The notes beneath the pieces were generated by a model, which did not search any database, had not been told where the DNA came from, and saw only the letters and a program-made list of their open reading frames with translations. Positions 30,088-39,476 of a stretch of 64,000 nucleotides of DNA are shown piece after piece (the first letter of the stretch is position 1; every line of letters starts with the position of its first letter). The translations under genes and the position numbers were made by a program. Origin of the DNA: Alphaproteobacteria bacterium (GTDB taxonomy: Bacteria; Pseudomonadota; Alphaproteobacteria; Rhodobacterales; Rhodobacteraceae); NCBI GenBank assembly GCA_024280735.1, contig JAJRPO010000069.1, forward strand, positions 1 to 64,000, read 5' to 3'.

Positions 30088-31499
30088 AACGCATTAAAAC
30101 AGACCTTTGCATCATTGGCGCGGGGTCCGGTGGCCTGTCCGTTGCGGCGGGGGCCGTGCAGATGGGGGCCGATGTGGTGCTGCTGGAGGGGCACAAGATG
30201 GGCGGAGATTGCCTGAACTATGGCTGTGTCCCGTCAAAGGCGCTGCTGGCGGCGGGCAAACATGCGCACGCAATGACCACGGGCGCACCATTCGGGGTGA
30301 AACCTGTGGTGCCAGAAGTGGATTACGCTGCGGCCAAAGATCATGTGCGGCGCGTGATTGCCGGTATTGAACCGCACGACAGCGTGGAGCGGTTCGAGGC
30401 GTTGGGCGTTAAGGTGATAACCGAGTTTGGCAGCTTTATCTCTGACAGCGAAGTTCAAGCCGGTGACACGATAATCAAAGCGCGCCGCTTTGTGATTGCC
30501 ACGGGGTCCGCGCCCTTTGTGCCACCGATTCCGGGGCTGGAGGATGTGCGCTATTATACCAACGAGGATATATTTGAGTTGCGCGAGCAACCTAAGCATT
30601 TAATCGTTATCGGCGGCGGGCCGATTGGCATGGAAATGGCGCAGGCGCACGCGCGGCTGGGATCAAAGGTAACTGTGCTAGAAGGCTTCAAGGCGCTGGG
30701 CAAAGATGATCCAGAATTGGCGGCGATTGCGTTGGAACGGATTCGGGGAGAGGGCGTTGAGATTGTTGAGGGGGCGATGGCCTCTGGCATCAGCAAAACT
30801 AAGACGGGGATCAGGATTGAAACCAAAGACGGGCCAAGCTTTGAGGGTACGCATTTGTTGATGGCGGTGGGGCGCAAACCTAATGTAGAGCGCCTGAACC
30901 TCGCGGTGGCGGGAATTGAGCCGACGCGGGGGGGCATCAAGGTGGATGCGCAGCTGAAAACCACCAACCGCCGCGTTTATGCGATTGGCGATGTGGCGGC
31001 GGGGCTGCAATTTACCCATGTGGCGGGGTATCATGCGGGGGTGATTATCAAATCGGCGCTGTTTGGCCTGCCTTCCAAGGCCAGCAATGCGCATATTCCC
31101 TGGGTCACATATACCGACCCTGAAATCGCCCAAGTGGGCCTGACCGAGGCCGAAGCTCGCGCGGCACATGGCGACGCGTTGGAAGTGACCCGTTTTGATT
31201 ATGCCGAAAACGATCGGGCACGGACCGAGTTGGCAACCACGGGGCTGGTCAAGGTGATGATCGTCAAAGGCCGCCCTGTGGGGGCGTCTATTGTGGGAAA
31301 ACAAGCGGGAGAGCTGATACAGGTCTGGGCGCTGGTGATTGCTAACAGGTTGAAAATCGGCGCGGTTGCGGCGATGGTGTCACCGTATCCGACGCTTGGC
31401 GAGATCAACAAACGGGCAGCAGGGGCCTATTACACGCCGCGCTTGTTTGACAACAAGATGGTGAAACGTATCGTGCGTTTGGTGCAAAAACTGCGTTAA
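30084..31499 (+). CDS. FAD-dependent pyridine nucleotide-disulfide oxidoreductase (MerA/Lpd-like)
   Basis: GAGSGGLSVAAGAVQMGADVVLLEGHKMGGDCLNYGCVPSKALL (redox CxxxxC), VIGGGPIGMEMAQ, RVYAIGDVAAG. Confidence 0.9.
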   Translation: MKRIKTDLCIIGAGSGGLSVAAGAVQMGADVVLLEGHKMGGDCLNYGCVPSKALLAAGKHAHAMTTGAPFGVKPVVPEVDYAAAKDHVRRVIAGIEPHDSVERFEALGVKVITEFGSFISDSEVQAGDTIIKARRFVIATGSAPFVPPIPGLEDVRYYTNEDIFELREQPKHLIVIGGGPIGMEMAQAHARLGSKVTVLEGFKALGKDDPELAAIALERIRGEGVEIVEGAMASGISKTKTGIRIETKDGPSFEGTHLLMAVGRKPNVERLNLAVAGIEPTRGGIKVDAQLKTTNRRVYAIGDVAAGLQFTHVAGYHAGVIIKSALFGLPSKASNAHIPWVTYTDPEIAQVGLTEAEARAAHGDALEVTRFDYAENDRARTELATTGLVKVMIVKGRPVGASIVGKQAGELIQVWALVIANRLKIGAVAAMVSPYPTLGEINKRAAGAYYTPRLFDNKMVKRIVRLVQKLR

Positions 31500-31561
31500 T
31501 GAATAAATTGCTGTTCTATCGTGTTAAGTACAGTAAACAAAAGAAAATAGCTGGGGTCTAA

Positions 31562-32947
31562 ATGTTCCTGAAATCACTCACCGGGCGTTTTTTGCTGCTG
31601 ACGATTATTTTCGTCATGCTGGCAGAGGTGCTGATCTTCGTGCCCTCGGTTGCGCGCTTTCGGGTGGACTATTTGCAAGAGCGTCTGGAGCGGTCGCAAA
31701 TAGCGTCGCTCGCCCTGCTGGCCACCCCTAATGATATGGTGGAGCCGGAGCTGGAGGCAGAGCTGCTGGACAATGCGGGGGTGCTGAATATTGTGCTGCG
31801 GCGTGATGAAATGCGGGAATTGATCCTGTCGCAACCGATGCCGGCAATGGTGGACCGCGATTATGACCTGCGCATGGCAGGGCCTTTGACCCTGATTAAC
31901 GACACTTTTGCAACCTTGATGGGGGATGGTGATCGGGTGATCCGCGTTATTGGTGCGCCGGTGAAAGGCGCGGGGCTGCTGATCGAGATTGCGCTTTATG
32001 AGCGGCCTTTGCGGGCGGCGATTGTGGATTACGGTTTGCGCATTTTGACGCTGTCGGCGGTGATTTCTGTGTTAACCGCCAGCCTGTTGTTCTTTGCTGT
32101 GCGCCGGTTTGTGGTCAGCCCGATAACGCGGCTGGTCAACAACATCAAAGCCTATGAAAAAGCCCCCGAAGACGGGCGACGATTGATAAAGCCAAAGGCG
32201 GGCGTGACGGAATTGTTTGATGCGGAAACCGCCCTGCGGTCCATGCAAAAGCAATTGACGCAGTCTTTGCGGCAAAAGGAACGGTTGGCGGCGCTTGGGT
32301 CTGCTGTCTCCAAGATCAGCCACGATTTGCGCAACATCTTGACCACGGCGCAACTGCTGGCAGACCGGATGGAAACCAGCGATGATCCGCGCGTGCAGAA
32401 AAGCGCACCCAAGCTGGTGAACTCGATTTCCCGCGCGGTGAACCTGTGCGAGAGTACGCTGGGCTATGGCAAGGTCGGGGAAACCGTGCCGATGATTACC
32501 GAGTTTTCGATGAAGCATCTGCTGAATGATATTGTCGAAAGTGAGTTGCTGGCGGTAAATGATACGCCCGTGTCGATTACCTCTCAAGTAGAAGGTGATG
32601 TGAGATTGGCCGCCGACAAAGAGCAAATCTACCGTGTGATGTCCAACATTGTGCGCAACGCGCGGCAAGTTTTGGAGGCCCGCCCTGAAGGGGGGCAAAT
32701 ATCCCTGTATGGCTGTGAGCAAAGCGATGGCTGGCTGATGTCGGTGCGGGATAACGGCCCCGGCCTGCCGATGCGTGCGCAGGACAACCTGTTTGAGGCC
32801 TTCAAAGGCAGCGTTCGCAAAGGCGGCTCTGGTTTGGGCTTGGCGATTTCTGCCGAACTGGTGCAGGGCCATGGTGGTACTTTGAAAGTTTCCCAGACAG
32901 GTGAGGCGGGGACCGAGTTTCAGGTTTGGCTGCCCAAAAGCAGCTAG
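31562..32947 (+). CDS. Sensor histidine kinase
   Basis: Two TM segments; SKISHDLRNILTTAQLLADRM (H box), NIVRNARQVLE (N box), RDNGPGLP, KGGSGLGLAISAELVQGHGG. Confidence 0.9.
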   Translation: MFLKSLTGRFLLLTIIFVMLAEVLIFVPSVARFRVDYLQERLERSQIASLALLATPNDMVEPELEAELLDNAGVLNIVLRRDEMRELILSQPMPAMVDRDYDLRMAGPLTLINDTFATLMGDGDRVIRVIGAPVKGAGLLIEIALYERPLRAAIVDYGLRILTLSAVISVLTASLLFFAVRRFVVSPITRLVNNIKAYEKAPEDGRRLIKPKAGVTELFDAETALRSMQKQLTQSLRQKERLAALGSAVSKISHDLRNILTTAQLLADRMETSDDPRVQKSAPKLVNSISRAVNLCESTLGYGKVGETVPMITEFSMKHLLNDIVESELLAVNDTPVSITSQVEGDVRLAADKEQIYRVMSNIVRNARQVLEARPEGGQISLYGCEQSDGWLMSVRDNGPGLPMRAQDNLFEAFKGSVRKGGSGLGLAISAELVQGHGGTLKVSQTGEAGTEFQVWLPKSS

Positions 32948-33621
32948 GTTTGGCTGACTTGTCCCAAATAGTCGGTTAGTCTTTGGCCCTCCTGATCTGA
33001 AAACAGGTCGCCGGTAGGTGTGCATTCAGTAATTTTATCTATCCGAAACACCCGAAATCCCTCTCGCAATTCGCACCAGCTGGTACAGGTCCAAACGTGG
33101 CCCCAGTATTCGGATTGTAGCGGGTGGATAACCCGCTTTGTTTGTTGGCCGCCCAAAGACCCGTAAGAAATTTTCAGCTTTTGCCGTTTCCGAATGGCCG
33201 CACGGATGACTGGCATATGACGAAACCCAGCCTGAGCCTGCACAAATGGATATACTGCGAAGCCCCAGCTTTTGGGAGGCTTGGAGCCATTTGGCAGTGC
33301 TTGATCAATTTTTGCCAATAACGATTGCGCGGCGGTTTGTAATTCTTCGTCGGCTGCCTGCGCCACAACCGCCATGCCCAGATGCAAGGCCTCAAGCTCC
33401 ACCAAAGACAGGTTAACGGGGGGCAGGAATATCTGGTCCCGCAGCAGATAGCCGACACCGCGCTCGCCTTCTATCGGAATTCCAGAGGCCACCAGCGTAT
33501 CAATATCGCGATAAACCGTGCGCAAGGATACTTCGAGGACCTGGGCAATATCACGTGCAAGGTGCAACCGACCGTCGCGCACGATCTGAATGATCTCAAA
33601 CAAACGGTCGGTGCGGCGCAT
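32944..33621 (-). CDS. HTH-WYL (YafY-like) transcriptional regulator
   Basis: RRTDRLFEIIQIVRDGRLHLARDIAQVLEVSLRTVYRDIDTLVASGIPIEGERGVGYLL. Confidence 0.88.
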   Translation of the reverse strand: MRRTDRLFEIIQIVRDGRLHLARDIAQVLEVSLRTVYRDIDTLVASGIPIEGERGVGYLLRDQIFLPPVNLSLVELEALHLGMAVVAQAADEELQTAAQSLLAKIDQALPNGSKPPKSWGFAVYPFVQAQAGFRHMPVIRAAIRKRQKLKISYGSLGGQQTKRVIHPLQSEYWGHVWTCTSWCELREGFRVFRIDKITECTPTGDLFSDQEGQRLTDYLGQVSQT

Positions 33622-33628
33622 TTTTAGT

Positions 33629-34030
33629 CTATCCTGTTTGGCGGGTGATCGTCAGGTATTTCAAAGTAACACTATTTGGATCAACCGCTTGAAAAAACGG
33701 CCCTGTGGCGGGGACTTGCAGTGCGAGCTCAAAAACATTCTTGGCCGCTTTCATGTCTGTCCATTCGATATGATCCAGCCAGCTGTCTTCATCCGATTTT
33801 GAGAGAGTTCGGCGAACAAAGCCTTTGTAAGCGCATAAGAAACCGGTTTCCATGGCTTCGGTTGCTTGCAGGAACTCTGTGTCTGTGATGCCTTTGAGCA
33901 GCTTGAACGTCACCATTTCAACGACGGTTGCTTTTTGTTGGGCAGTGTCAAGGCAGCCCGAAGCATGGCCTGTGGAAGCGGCCATTACAAGGGATGCACC
34001 CGTGCGCAGGGAGGGGAGTGGATTTGTCAT
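33629..34030 (-). CDS. Hypothetical protein, possibly dimeric alpha-beta barrel (ABM-like)
   Basis: VVEMVTFKLLKGITDTEFLQATEAMETGFLCAYKGFVRRTLSKSDEDSWLDHIEWTDM; start codon uncertain. Confidence 0.5.
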   Translation of the reverse strand: MTNPLPSLRTGASLVMAASTGHASGCLDTAQQKATVVEMVTFKLLKGITDTEFLQATEAMETGFLCAYKGFVRRTLSKSDEDSWLDHIEWTDMKAAKNVFELALQVPATGPFFQAVDPNSVTLKYLTITRQTG

Positions 34031-34111
34031 ATTTTATGTCCATCTGAATTGAAGATGGGCACTTGTAACCGGGACCAACTGACAGCGTTCTGTCAGTTGG
34101 ATTTGAATTTT

Positions 34112-34705
34112 TTAACGCACTACCCGCGAGTATTTGGACCCTTCGATCGAGGCCCCGACCAGCAAGCCCGCCTGATTGAACACAATCGCGTAAACAGCGC
34201 GCGCCACTGTGTTATTGTCGATGCCAGCGGCACCGGCACCGCTGTCTAGCAGGGTGAATTCGAGGTCAGCGCCCAGCGTCCAGCCGGCGCGTGAGCGAAA
34301 GCGTTGCAGGTGGTCGCCGTCCATAAAGAACAAAACGCTGGAATACTGCTGCGCACCCGCCTGAAAGCCGAAACTGGCTGCAATAAGGTTGTAATAATCC
34401 ACGGGCGCAGAACCGATAACCAATGCGCCTTCGCCGTAGCTGCCGCCAAATCCAAAGCCTGCTTTGCTGACCCTTGGCATCACCAACATGCCTGCCGCAT
34501 TGGTGGCCAATTCGGATGTGAATGGCAATTCGGATTTCATCTGTTCCAAAGCCAGCTCAACGTTGCGATCAATCTTGTCGCGCGCATTGCTGGATGTGCC
34601 GCCGGAACAGGCGGCGGTCACACCGGCACCCGCACTTAAGATGAATCCGCGACGGGTCCATGAACTTGCCTTGGCTAAAAGGGTGGTTTGCGCCATTTTC
34701 TGCAT
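34112..34705 (-). CDS. SYLF/YSC84-like lipid-binding domain protein with lipobox-like leader
   Basis: GFILSAGAGVTAACSGG leader; AAGMLVMPRVSKAGFGFGGSYGEGALV...YNLIAASFGFQAGAQQYSSVLFFM. Confidence 0.8.
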   Translation of the reverse strand: MQKMAQTTLLAKASSWTRRGFILSAGAGVTAACSGGTSSNARDKIDRNVELALEQMKSELPFTSELATNAAGMLVMPRVSKAGFGFGGSYGEGALVIGSAPVDYYNLIAASFGFQAGAQQYSSVLFFMDGDHLQRFRSRAGWTLGADLEFTLLDSGAGAAGIDNNTVARAVYAIVFNQAGLLVGASIEGSKYSRVVR

Positions 34706-34890
34706 GGGGCTACTCCTGTAAAGTGAACTGCAGTGTTCGGTCTTTGCCGATCTTTGCGCCTGTTTAAGGCGTTTTGGCGCAAATGTCATCCGTTCAATTT
34801 TACTGCGGGCTGTGATCGGCGGAATTCCGGTTTTGCGCTGGCATGGCTTAGGATTTGCAGGTAAAGCGAGGGGGCAATCGGGGAACAGAT

Positions 34891-35673
34891 ATGACGGACC
34901 AACCATACATAATTCTGACGATGAAATGGGGCACGCTCTATGGTGCTGACTATGTGAACGTGCTGTACAATGCTTTTGGCAAATTTCTGGACGCACCGTT
35001 TCGGTTCATCTGCCTGACGGATGACGCCACCGGTATCATCGACGGTGTGGAAATCATGCCAATACCGGAAATGGATCTGGGGCAGGGGCACTTTGCCTTT
35101 GGCGGCTGGCCAAAACTGTCGGTGTTCAAGCAGGATTTATTTGGCCTGACGGGCCGCGCGCTGTTTGTTGATCTGGATACGGTGATTGTTGGCGATATGA
35201 AGCCGATGCTAGAAGCCGAGGGCGGCGTGGTTTTGATCCGCGAATGGAAACGGTTTGTGGATTATTTTCGTCCGCGCCGTGTAAACGGCATGACCTCGAT
35301 CTTTGCTTTTACCTTGGGCGAGCAGACACAAATTTACGATAGATTTATGGCTGATCCAGCTTTTGCATTTGCCAACTATCGGTCCGAGCAGCGTTGGGTG
35401 ACGGACACGGCCACTGATATGCAGTTTTGGGGTGAAAAGCAGGTGGTCAGCTTTAAGCGCGACTTGCTGGCACCGCCCCTTTTGAACCGTTTCATCGCAC
35501 CGAAATCGCCCGGGCCGGAAACGGCGGTTGTGGCCTTTCACGGGGTGCCGCGCCCGATTGATGTGGTGCCGGATAATAACAAGCCTTGGGGCAAGTGGTC
35601 ACGCTGGGGGCGGGGGCCGGTGAAATTCGTGCGGGATTTCTGGATTGATAATGGTGGCAGCGATCCGAGTTAA
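34891..35673 (+). CDS. Glycosyltransferase-like protein
   Basis: TMKWGTLYGADYVNVLYNAF, KLSVFKQDLFGLTGRALFVDLDTVIVGDM (DxD), VVAFHGVPRP. Confidence 0.65.
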   Translation: MTDQPYIILTMKWGTLYGADYVNVLYNAFGKFLDAPFRFICLTDDATGIIDGVEIMPIPEMDLGQGHFAFGGWPKLSVFKQDLFGLTGRALFVDLDTVIVGDMKPMLEAEGGVVLIREWKRFVDYFRPRRVNGMTSIFAFTLGEQTQIYDRFMADPAFAFANYRSEQRWVTDTATDMQFWGEKQVVSFKRDLLAPPLLNRFIAPKSPGPETAVVAFHGVPRPIDVVPDNNKPWGKWSRWGRGPVKFVRDFWIDNGGSDPS

Positions 35674-35686
35674 GAGTTTTGAAGGC

Positions 35687-35780
35687 GTTTCGGCCTTTAG
35701 TTGTGTGATGATTTAAACAAAAGTCGAAACGCTTTATGCGCTCCGCGCGGGGGATATTTAAAAGAACAAAGAATTGGAAG
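35687..35780 (+). repeat. Dispersed intergenic repeat, shorter copy C
   Basis: GTCGAAACGCTTTATGCGCTCCGCGCGGGGGATATTTAAAAGAACAAAGAATTGG. Confidence 0.7.
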
Positions 35781-35783
35781 GGG

Positions 35784-37109
35784 TTATTCCCCCATTAGCG
35801 CCGGATCAAAGGGATAGGTTGTGAGGTTTTCATAGCCGTCCTCGGTGACCAAAACCTGATCTTCCAGTTTGATCGAAAAATCGCCGCCTTTTGGGCTGAC
35901 CAATGCTTCGGCACAGAGCACCATGCCGGGTTCCAATTCATAATCAAAGGCGCCCACAACATATTCGTCTGGGTAGGCAATCAATGGCCATTCATCACAC
36001 AGGCCAACACCGTGAAATTTGCAGCCGTATTTTTGTGCGTTGTAAATCGGGTCAAGGGTATGTCCGCCAAAAGTCAATTCGCGCATCGATAAGCCCGGTT
36101 TGATCAGGGCCATATTCTGCATGATGTGATCATGGGCGTGGCGCATGGCATAGATCATGCCTGCGCGCGGTTTCTGGTCGCCAATCCACCAACTGCGCGA
36201 CATGTCCACGCAGATGCCGTAAGAGCCGATTAAATCCGTATCAAACGACAGTATTTCGTTGTTTTGTAGCTGGCGCGGGCCGCATTCCTGAAACCACGGA
36301 TTGGTGCGCGGGCCGGTGGTCAGCAGGCGGGTTTCGATCCATTCACCGCCGCGTTTGATGTTTTCGGCGTGTAGAACGGCCCAAATATCATCCTCGGACT
36401 GGCCCGGAACTGCCGCTGTATGCATTGCGCGCAAGCTGGTCTCGCAGGCATGATGGGCGCAGCGCATGGCCAGTATTTCATCGGGTCCTTTGACGGCGCG
36501 GCATTTTTCGGTAACTTCTTCGCCGGGCATGATCTCAAAGCCCTGCGCCTCCAAAGCGCGCAACCCGTGAAGCATAACCTTATCCACGGCGAGGCGTTTG
36601 TTGTTACCGCCGTGTGCTTCGATCAACAGGCGCACTTCGTTGGAAAAAGCATCTGCCGCCACTTCTACCTTGTCGCCACGATCAAAATAGAACAGGTCTG
36701 CGCCGGCCCTTTGTTCACGGACCAATGGGTTGAATTCCGACAGGAAACGGCCGAATTTGTAATCCCAAATCACCATATAGCCATCGGCACAGAGCAAAAC
36801 AGCGCGAAACGGGTTGTGGGTGTTCCACAGCTGCATATTTGTGCTGTCTGTGGCGTAGCGGATGTTGAGCGGGTCAAACATCAGCAACCCGCCATAGCCG
36901 CGACCGACAACGTGTCGGGTTAATCGTTTCCACCGATGTTCACGCATTGCGGCGAGATTGGGCAAGGCCAACCCTGCGGCCGCCCATTCCGAGAATGCCA
37001 ATTGGGTTGGGCCGATTTCGACCCGATCCTGATTGTTCGGAGTGCCGTCGCCCAATGTTGCACCGCGGCTTGGGTCGATTTTGCGAATATCGGCGTAGGG
37101 TGTTGGCAT
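35784..37109 (-). CDS. dddP: Dimethylsulfoniopropionate lyase DddP (M24 metallopeptidase fold)
   Basis: KIDPSRGATLGDGTPNNQDRVEIGPTQLAFSEWAAAGLALPNL, GGLLMFDPLNIRYATDSTNMQLWNTHNPFRA, C-terminal IKLEDQVLVTEDGYENLTTYPFDPALMGE match the remembered DddP sequence closely. Confidence 0.93.
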   Translation of the reverse strand: MPTPYADIRKIDPSRGATLGDGTPNNQDRVEIGPTQLAFSEWAAAGLALPNLAAMREHRWKRLTRHVVGRGYGGLLMFDPLNIRYATDSTNMQLWNTHNPFRAVLLCADGYMVIWDYKFGRFLSEFNPLVREQRAGADLFYFDRGDKVEVAADAFSNEVRLLIEAHGGNNKRLAVDKVMLHGLRALEAQGFEIMPGEEVTEKCRAVKGPDEILAMRCAHHACETSLRAMHTAAVPGQSEDDIWAVLHAENIKRGGEWIETRLLTTGPRTNPWFQECGPRQLQNNEILSFDTDLIGSYGICVDMSRSWWIGDQKPRAGMIYAMRHAHDHIMQNMALIKPGLSMRELTFGGHTLDPIYNAQKYGCKFHGVGLCDEWPLIAYPDEYVVGAFDYELEPGMVLCAEALVSPKGGDFSIKLEDQVLVTEDGYENLTTYPFDPALMGE

Positions 37110-37218
37110 GGCTTGCTCCTTTGGTGGGAGTTAAGCCGGTGGAACGCAGGTTGGGCGCGCCTGTTTGCGTCCGATATTAAGGGTGTTTTGTCGTTTTGGA
37201 ACCAGGGTGACGCAGAGG

Positions 37219-38574
37219 TTAGCTGACCATCGAGTAGCGCGCGCCCTCATGCGCGTATTCGTCAAATTCCAATGAGATCAACCTGGCAAGGGCGCGTTTA
37301 TGATCGCGGATAATGAAACCCGTTGCCGAGAATTCCAGGGCTTCCGCGAATTTGCGTCTGATTTCCTGCAAGGGGTGGGTTAGCGCGTCAACGGCACCGC
37401 CGAATTCCCGTTGTAAATCGGTGGTATCAAGGGCGAAATCACACATCACCAATTCGATCGCGCGGGCGCGCAACTTGTCTTGCGCCGCCATTGCAACGCC
37501 GCGTTGGGTCGCGAATTTTCCAGCGCCAATCATTCGCAGGTATTGCGAGGATTTTGGTGCGTTTTGGGCGTAGCCGCCGGGGAGTTTGGAAATTGCACTG
37601 GCCCCGAGGCCAATCAACGTATCGCATTGATCTGTTGTGTAACCTTGAAAATTGCGGCGCAACCCGCCCGTATTCGCCGCGCGCGACAGGCTGTCGCCCG
37701 GTTTGGCGAAATGATCGATGCCAATCGGGATCATGCCAAAATCCCCGAGTGCGCGGGTCATTTTGGTGAACAAGCCACGACGCGCCGGGCCATCGGGCAG
37801 GGTGGCCTCGTCAATCAGCTGCTGGCGTTTGGCCATCCACGGCACATGGGCATAGCCATAAAGCGCGATGCGGTCAGGGTTCAGCTCGCCCACATGCGCC
37901 ACGGTTTCCAGCACAGATTTTTCGGTTTGATAGGGCAGGCCATAAAGGATATCCATGTTTAGGGAATTGATCCCCGCCCCCCGCAGCAAATCAATGCAAT
38001 CTCGGGTTTGCTCGACGCTTTGCATCCGCCCGATGGCCGCTTGTACCTTGGGGGCAAAGTCCTGCACCCCGATGCTGGCCCGCGTCATGCCGCCCGCCCG
38101 CAGTGCGGTGATTTTGTCTTTGTCTACAAGGGTTGGATCAATTTCGACCGAAAATTCGAAATTGTCAGCAGGTGTCAGATGGTCGAATATGGTTTTGTTC
38201 AGCCCGTCGATCAGGCGCGGCGGTAGAATCGTAGGGGTGCCGCCACCCCAATGCAGCCGCGCCATTTTCACCCCTTTGGGTAGGGTCTTACCCAATAGGC
38301 GAATTTCGGCCTTGAGGGTTTCTAGATAAATTTCAACGGGGCGAGATGTGCGTGTGCCTTGCGTTCGACAAGCGCAAAACCAACACAGACGTTCGCAAAA
38401 CGGGATGTGGATATAAATCGAGACGGGGCTGTCCGTGGGCAGGGCTTCCAACTGGTCCACCAGAAAGCTGTTCCCGATTTCCGTGGTGAACTGGGCAGCC
38501 GTGGGATAGCTGGTATAGCGCGGCGCGCGGCTGGTATAAACGCCCATGCGGGACAGTAATTCTGAATTATCCAT
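37219..38574 (-). CDS. hemN: Oxygen-independent coproporphyrinogen III oxidase
   Basis: VSIYIHIPFCERLCWFCACRTQGT (radical SAM), LHWGGGTPTIL, GYAHVPWMAKRQQLI. Confidence 0.93.
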   Translation of the reverse strand: MDNSELLSRMGVYTSRAPRYTSYPTAAQFTTEIGNSFLVDQLEALPTDSPVSIYIHIPFCERLCWFCACRTQGTRTSRPVEIYLETLKAEIRLLGKTLPKGVKMARLHWGGGTPTILPPRLIDGLNKTIFDHLTPADNFEFSVEIDPTLVDKDKITALRAGGMTRASIGVQDFAPKVQAAIGRMQSVEQTRDCIDLLRGAGINSLNMDILYGLPYQTEKSVLETVAHVGELNPDRIALYGYAHVPWMAKRQQLIDEATLPDGPARRGLFTKMTRALGDFGMIPIGIDHFAKPGDSLSRAANTGGLRRNFQGYTTDQCDTLIGLGASAISKLPGGYAQNAPKSSQYLRMIGAGKFATQRGVAMAAQDKLRARAIELVMCDFALDTTDLQREFGGAVDALTHPLQEIRRKFAEALEFSATGFIIRDHKRALARLISLEFDEYAHEGARYSMVS

Positions 38575-38609
38575 ATGAACTGTTTTGACGCAGAACGATA
38601 TTTGCCACT

Positions 38610-38623
38610 TTGATCTGGGTCAA
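38610..38623. promoter_or_regulatory. FNR-type box in the hemN/fnrL intergenic region
   Basis: TTGAT-CTGG-GTCAA, close to the TTGAT-N4-ATCAA consensus. Confidence 0.75.
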
Positions 38624-38643
38624 ATAGCCTTTATAAATAACCT

Positions 38644-39399
38644 ATGGACGAAACTGCTTCCCTCAAATTTGATTCCAATACCAAAAGTTGCGCACAGTGC
38701 CCGATCAAAAAGCGCGCTGTTTGCGCCCATTGTGAAATGGATGAACTGGCGCAACTGGAAGAGATCAAATCCTATAAAACCTATGCCCCCGGTGAGATGA
38801 TTATCTGGACAGGCGATGATATGAGTTTTGTTGGATCCGTGGTTACCGGTGTTGCCACGCTATCGCAAACCATGGAGGATGGGCGCCGCCAGATGGTTGG
38901 CCTGTTGCTGCCAAGCGATTTTGTCGGCCGTCCGGGGCGTAAAAAGGCGGTGTTCGATGTGGAAGCGGCGACAGAGGTTACCCTGTGCCGTTTCAAACGC
39001 GTGCCGTTTGAAACGCTATTGGCCAAATTGCCACATCTAAGTGCGCGTATGTTGGAAATGTCGCTTGATGAACTGGATGCTGCACGGGAATGGATGCTGG
39101 TACTCGGGCGTAAAAATGCCCGCGAAAAAATTGCGAGTTTCCTGTCAATTATCGCACGGCGCGAAGCTGAGTTGCATAAAGAACCGCTGCGCGATGGCAG
39201 TGAATTCGATATCAAGCTAACCCGGGAGGCAATGGCCGATTATCTGGGTCTGACACTGGAAACGGTCAGTCGGCAAATCAATGCCTTGAAGAAAGACGGG
39301 GTAATCGCCCTGCAAAGCAAACGCCATGTGCAAATTGTGGATTTTGCCCGATTGATGATGGAAACCGGCGATGATGACGACGGCGGCATGGTGATTTAA
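38644..39399 (+). CDS. fnrL: Crp/Fnr-family anaerobic regulator FnrL
   Basis: CAQCPIKKRAVCAHC cysteine cluster; LTREAMADYLGLTLETVSRQINALKKDGVI. Confidence 0.92.
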   Translation: MDETASLKFDSNTKSCAQCPIKKRAVCAHCEMDELAQLEEIKSYKTYAPGEMIIWTGDDMSFVGSVVTGVATLSQTMEDGRRQMVGLLLPSDFVGRPGRKKAVFDVEAATEVTLCRFKRVPFETLLAKLPHLSARMLEMSLDELDAAREWMLVLGRKNAREKIASFLSIIARREAELHKEPLRDGSEFDIKLTREAMADYLGLTLETVSRQINALKKDGVIALQSKRHVQIVDFARLMMETGDDDDGGMVI

Positions 39400-39476
39400 A
39401 GAACTGCATCTAACCAAACGGAGCGCTGCGCGCGTGCCTTTTGAGCACTGCGTGCGATGGGCACCAAGATGAGGTT

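Noticed and set aside
30084-31499. Mercury-resistance (merA) call
   Set aside because: No HMA domain, no merR/T/P genes, and pairing with a TVP38 gene; a generic MerA/Lpd-like oxidoreductase is the safer call.
32072-33025. 317-aa minus-strand ORF opposite the histidine kinase
   Set aside because: Overlaps a clear HisKA/HATPase gene and has shadow composition.
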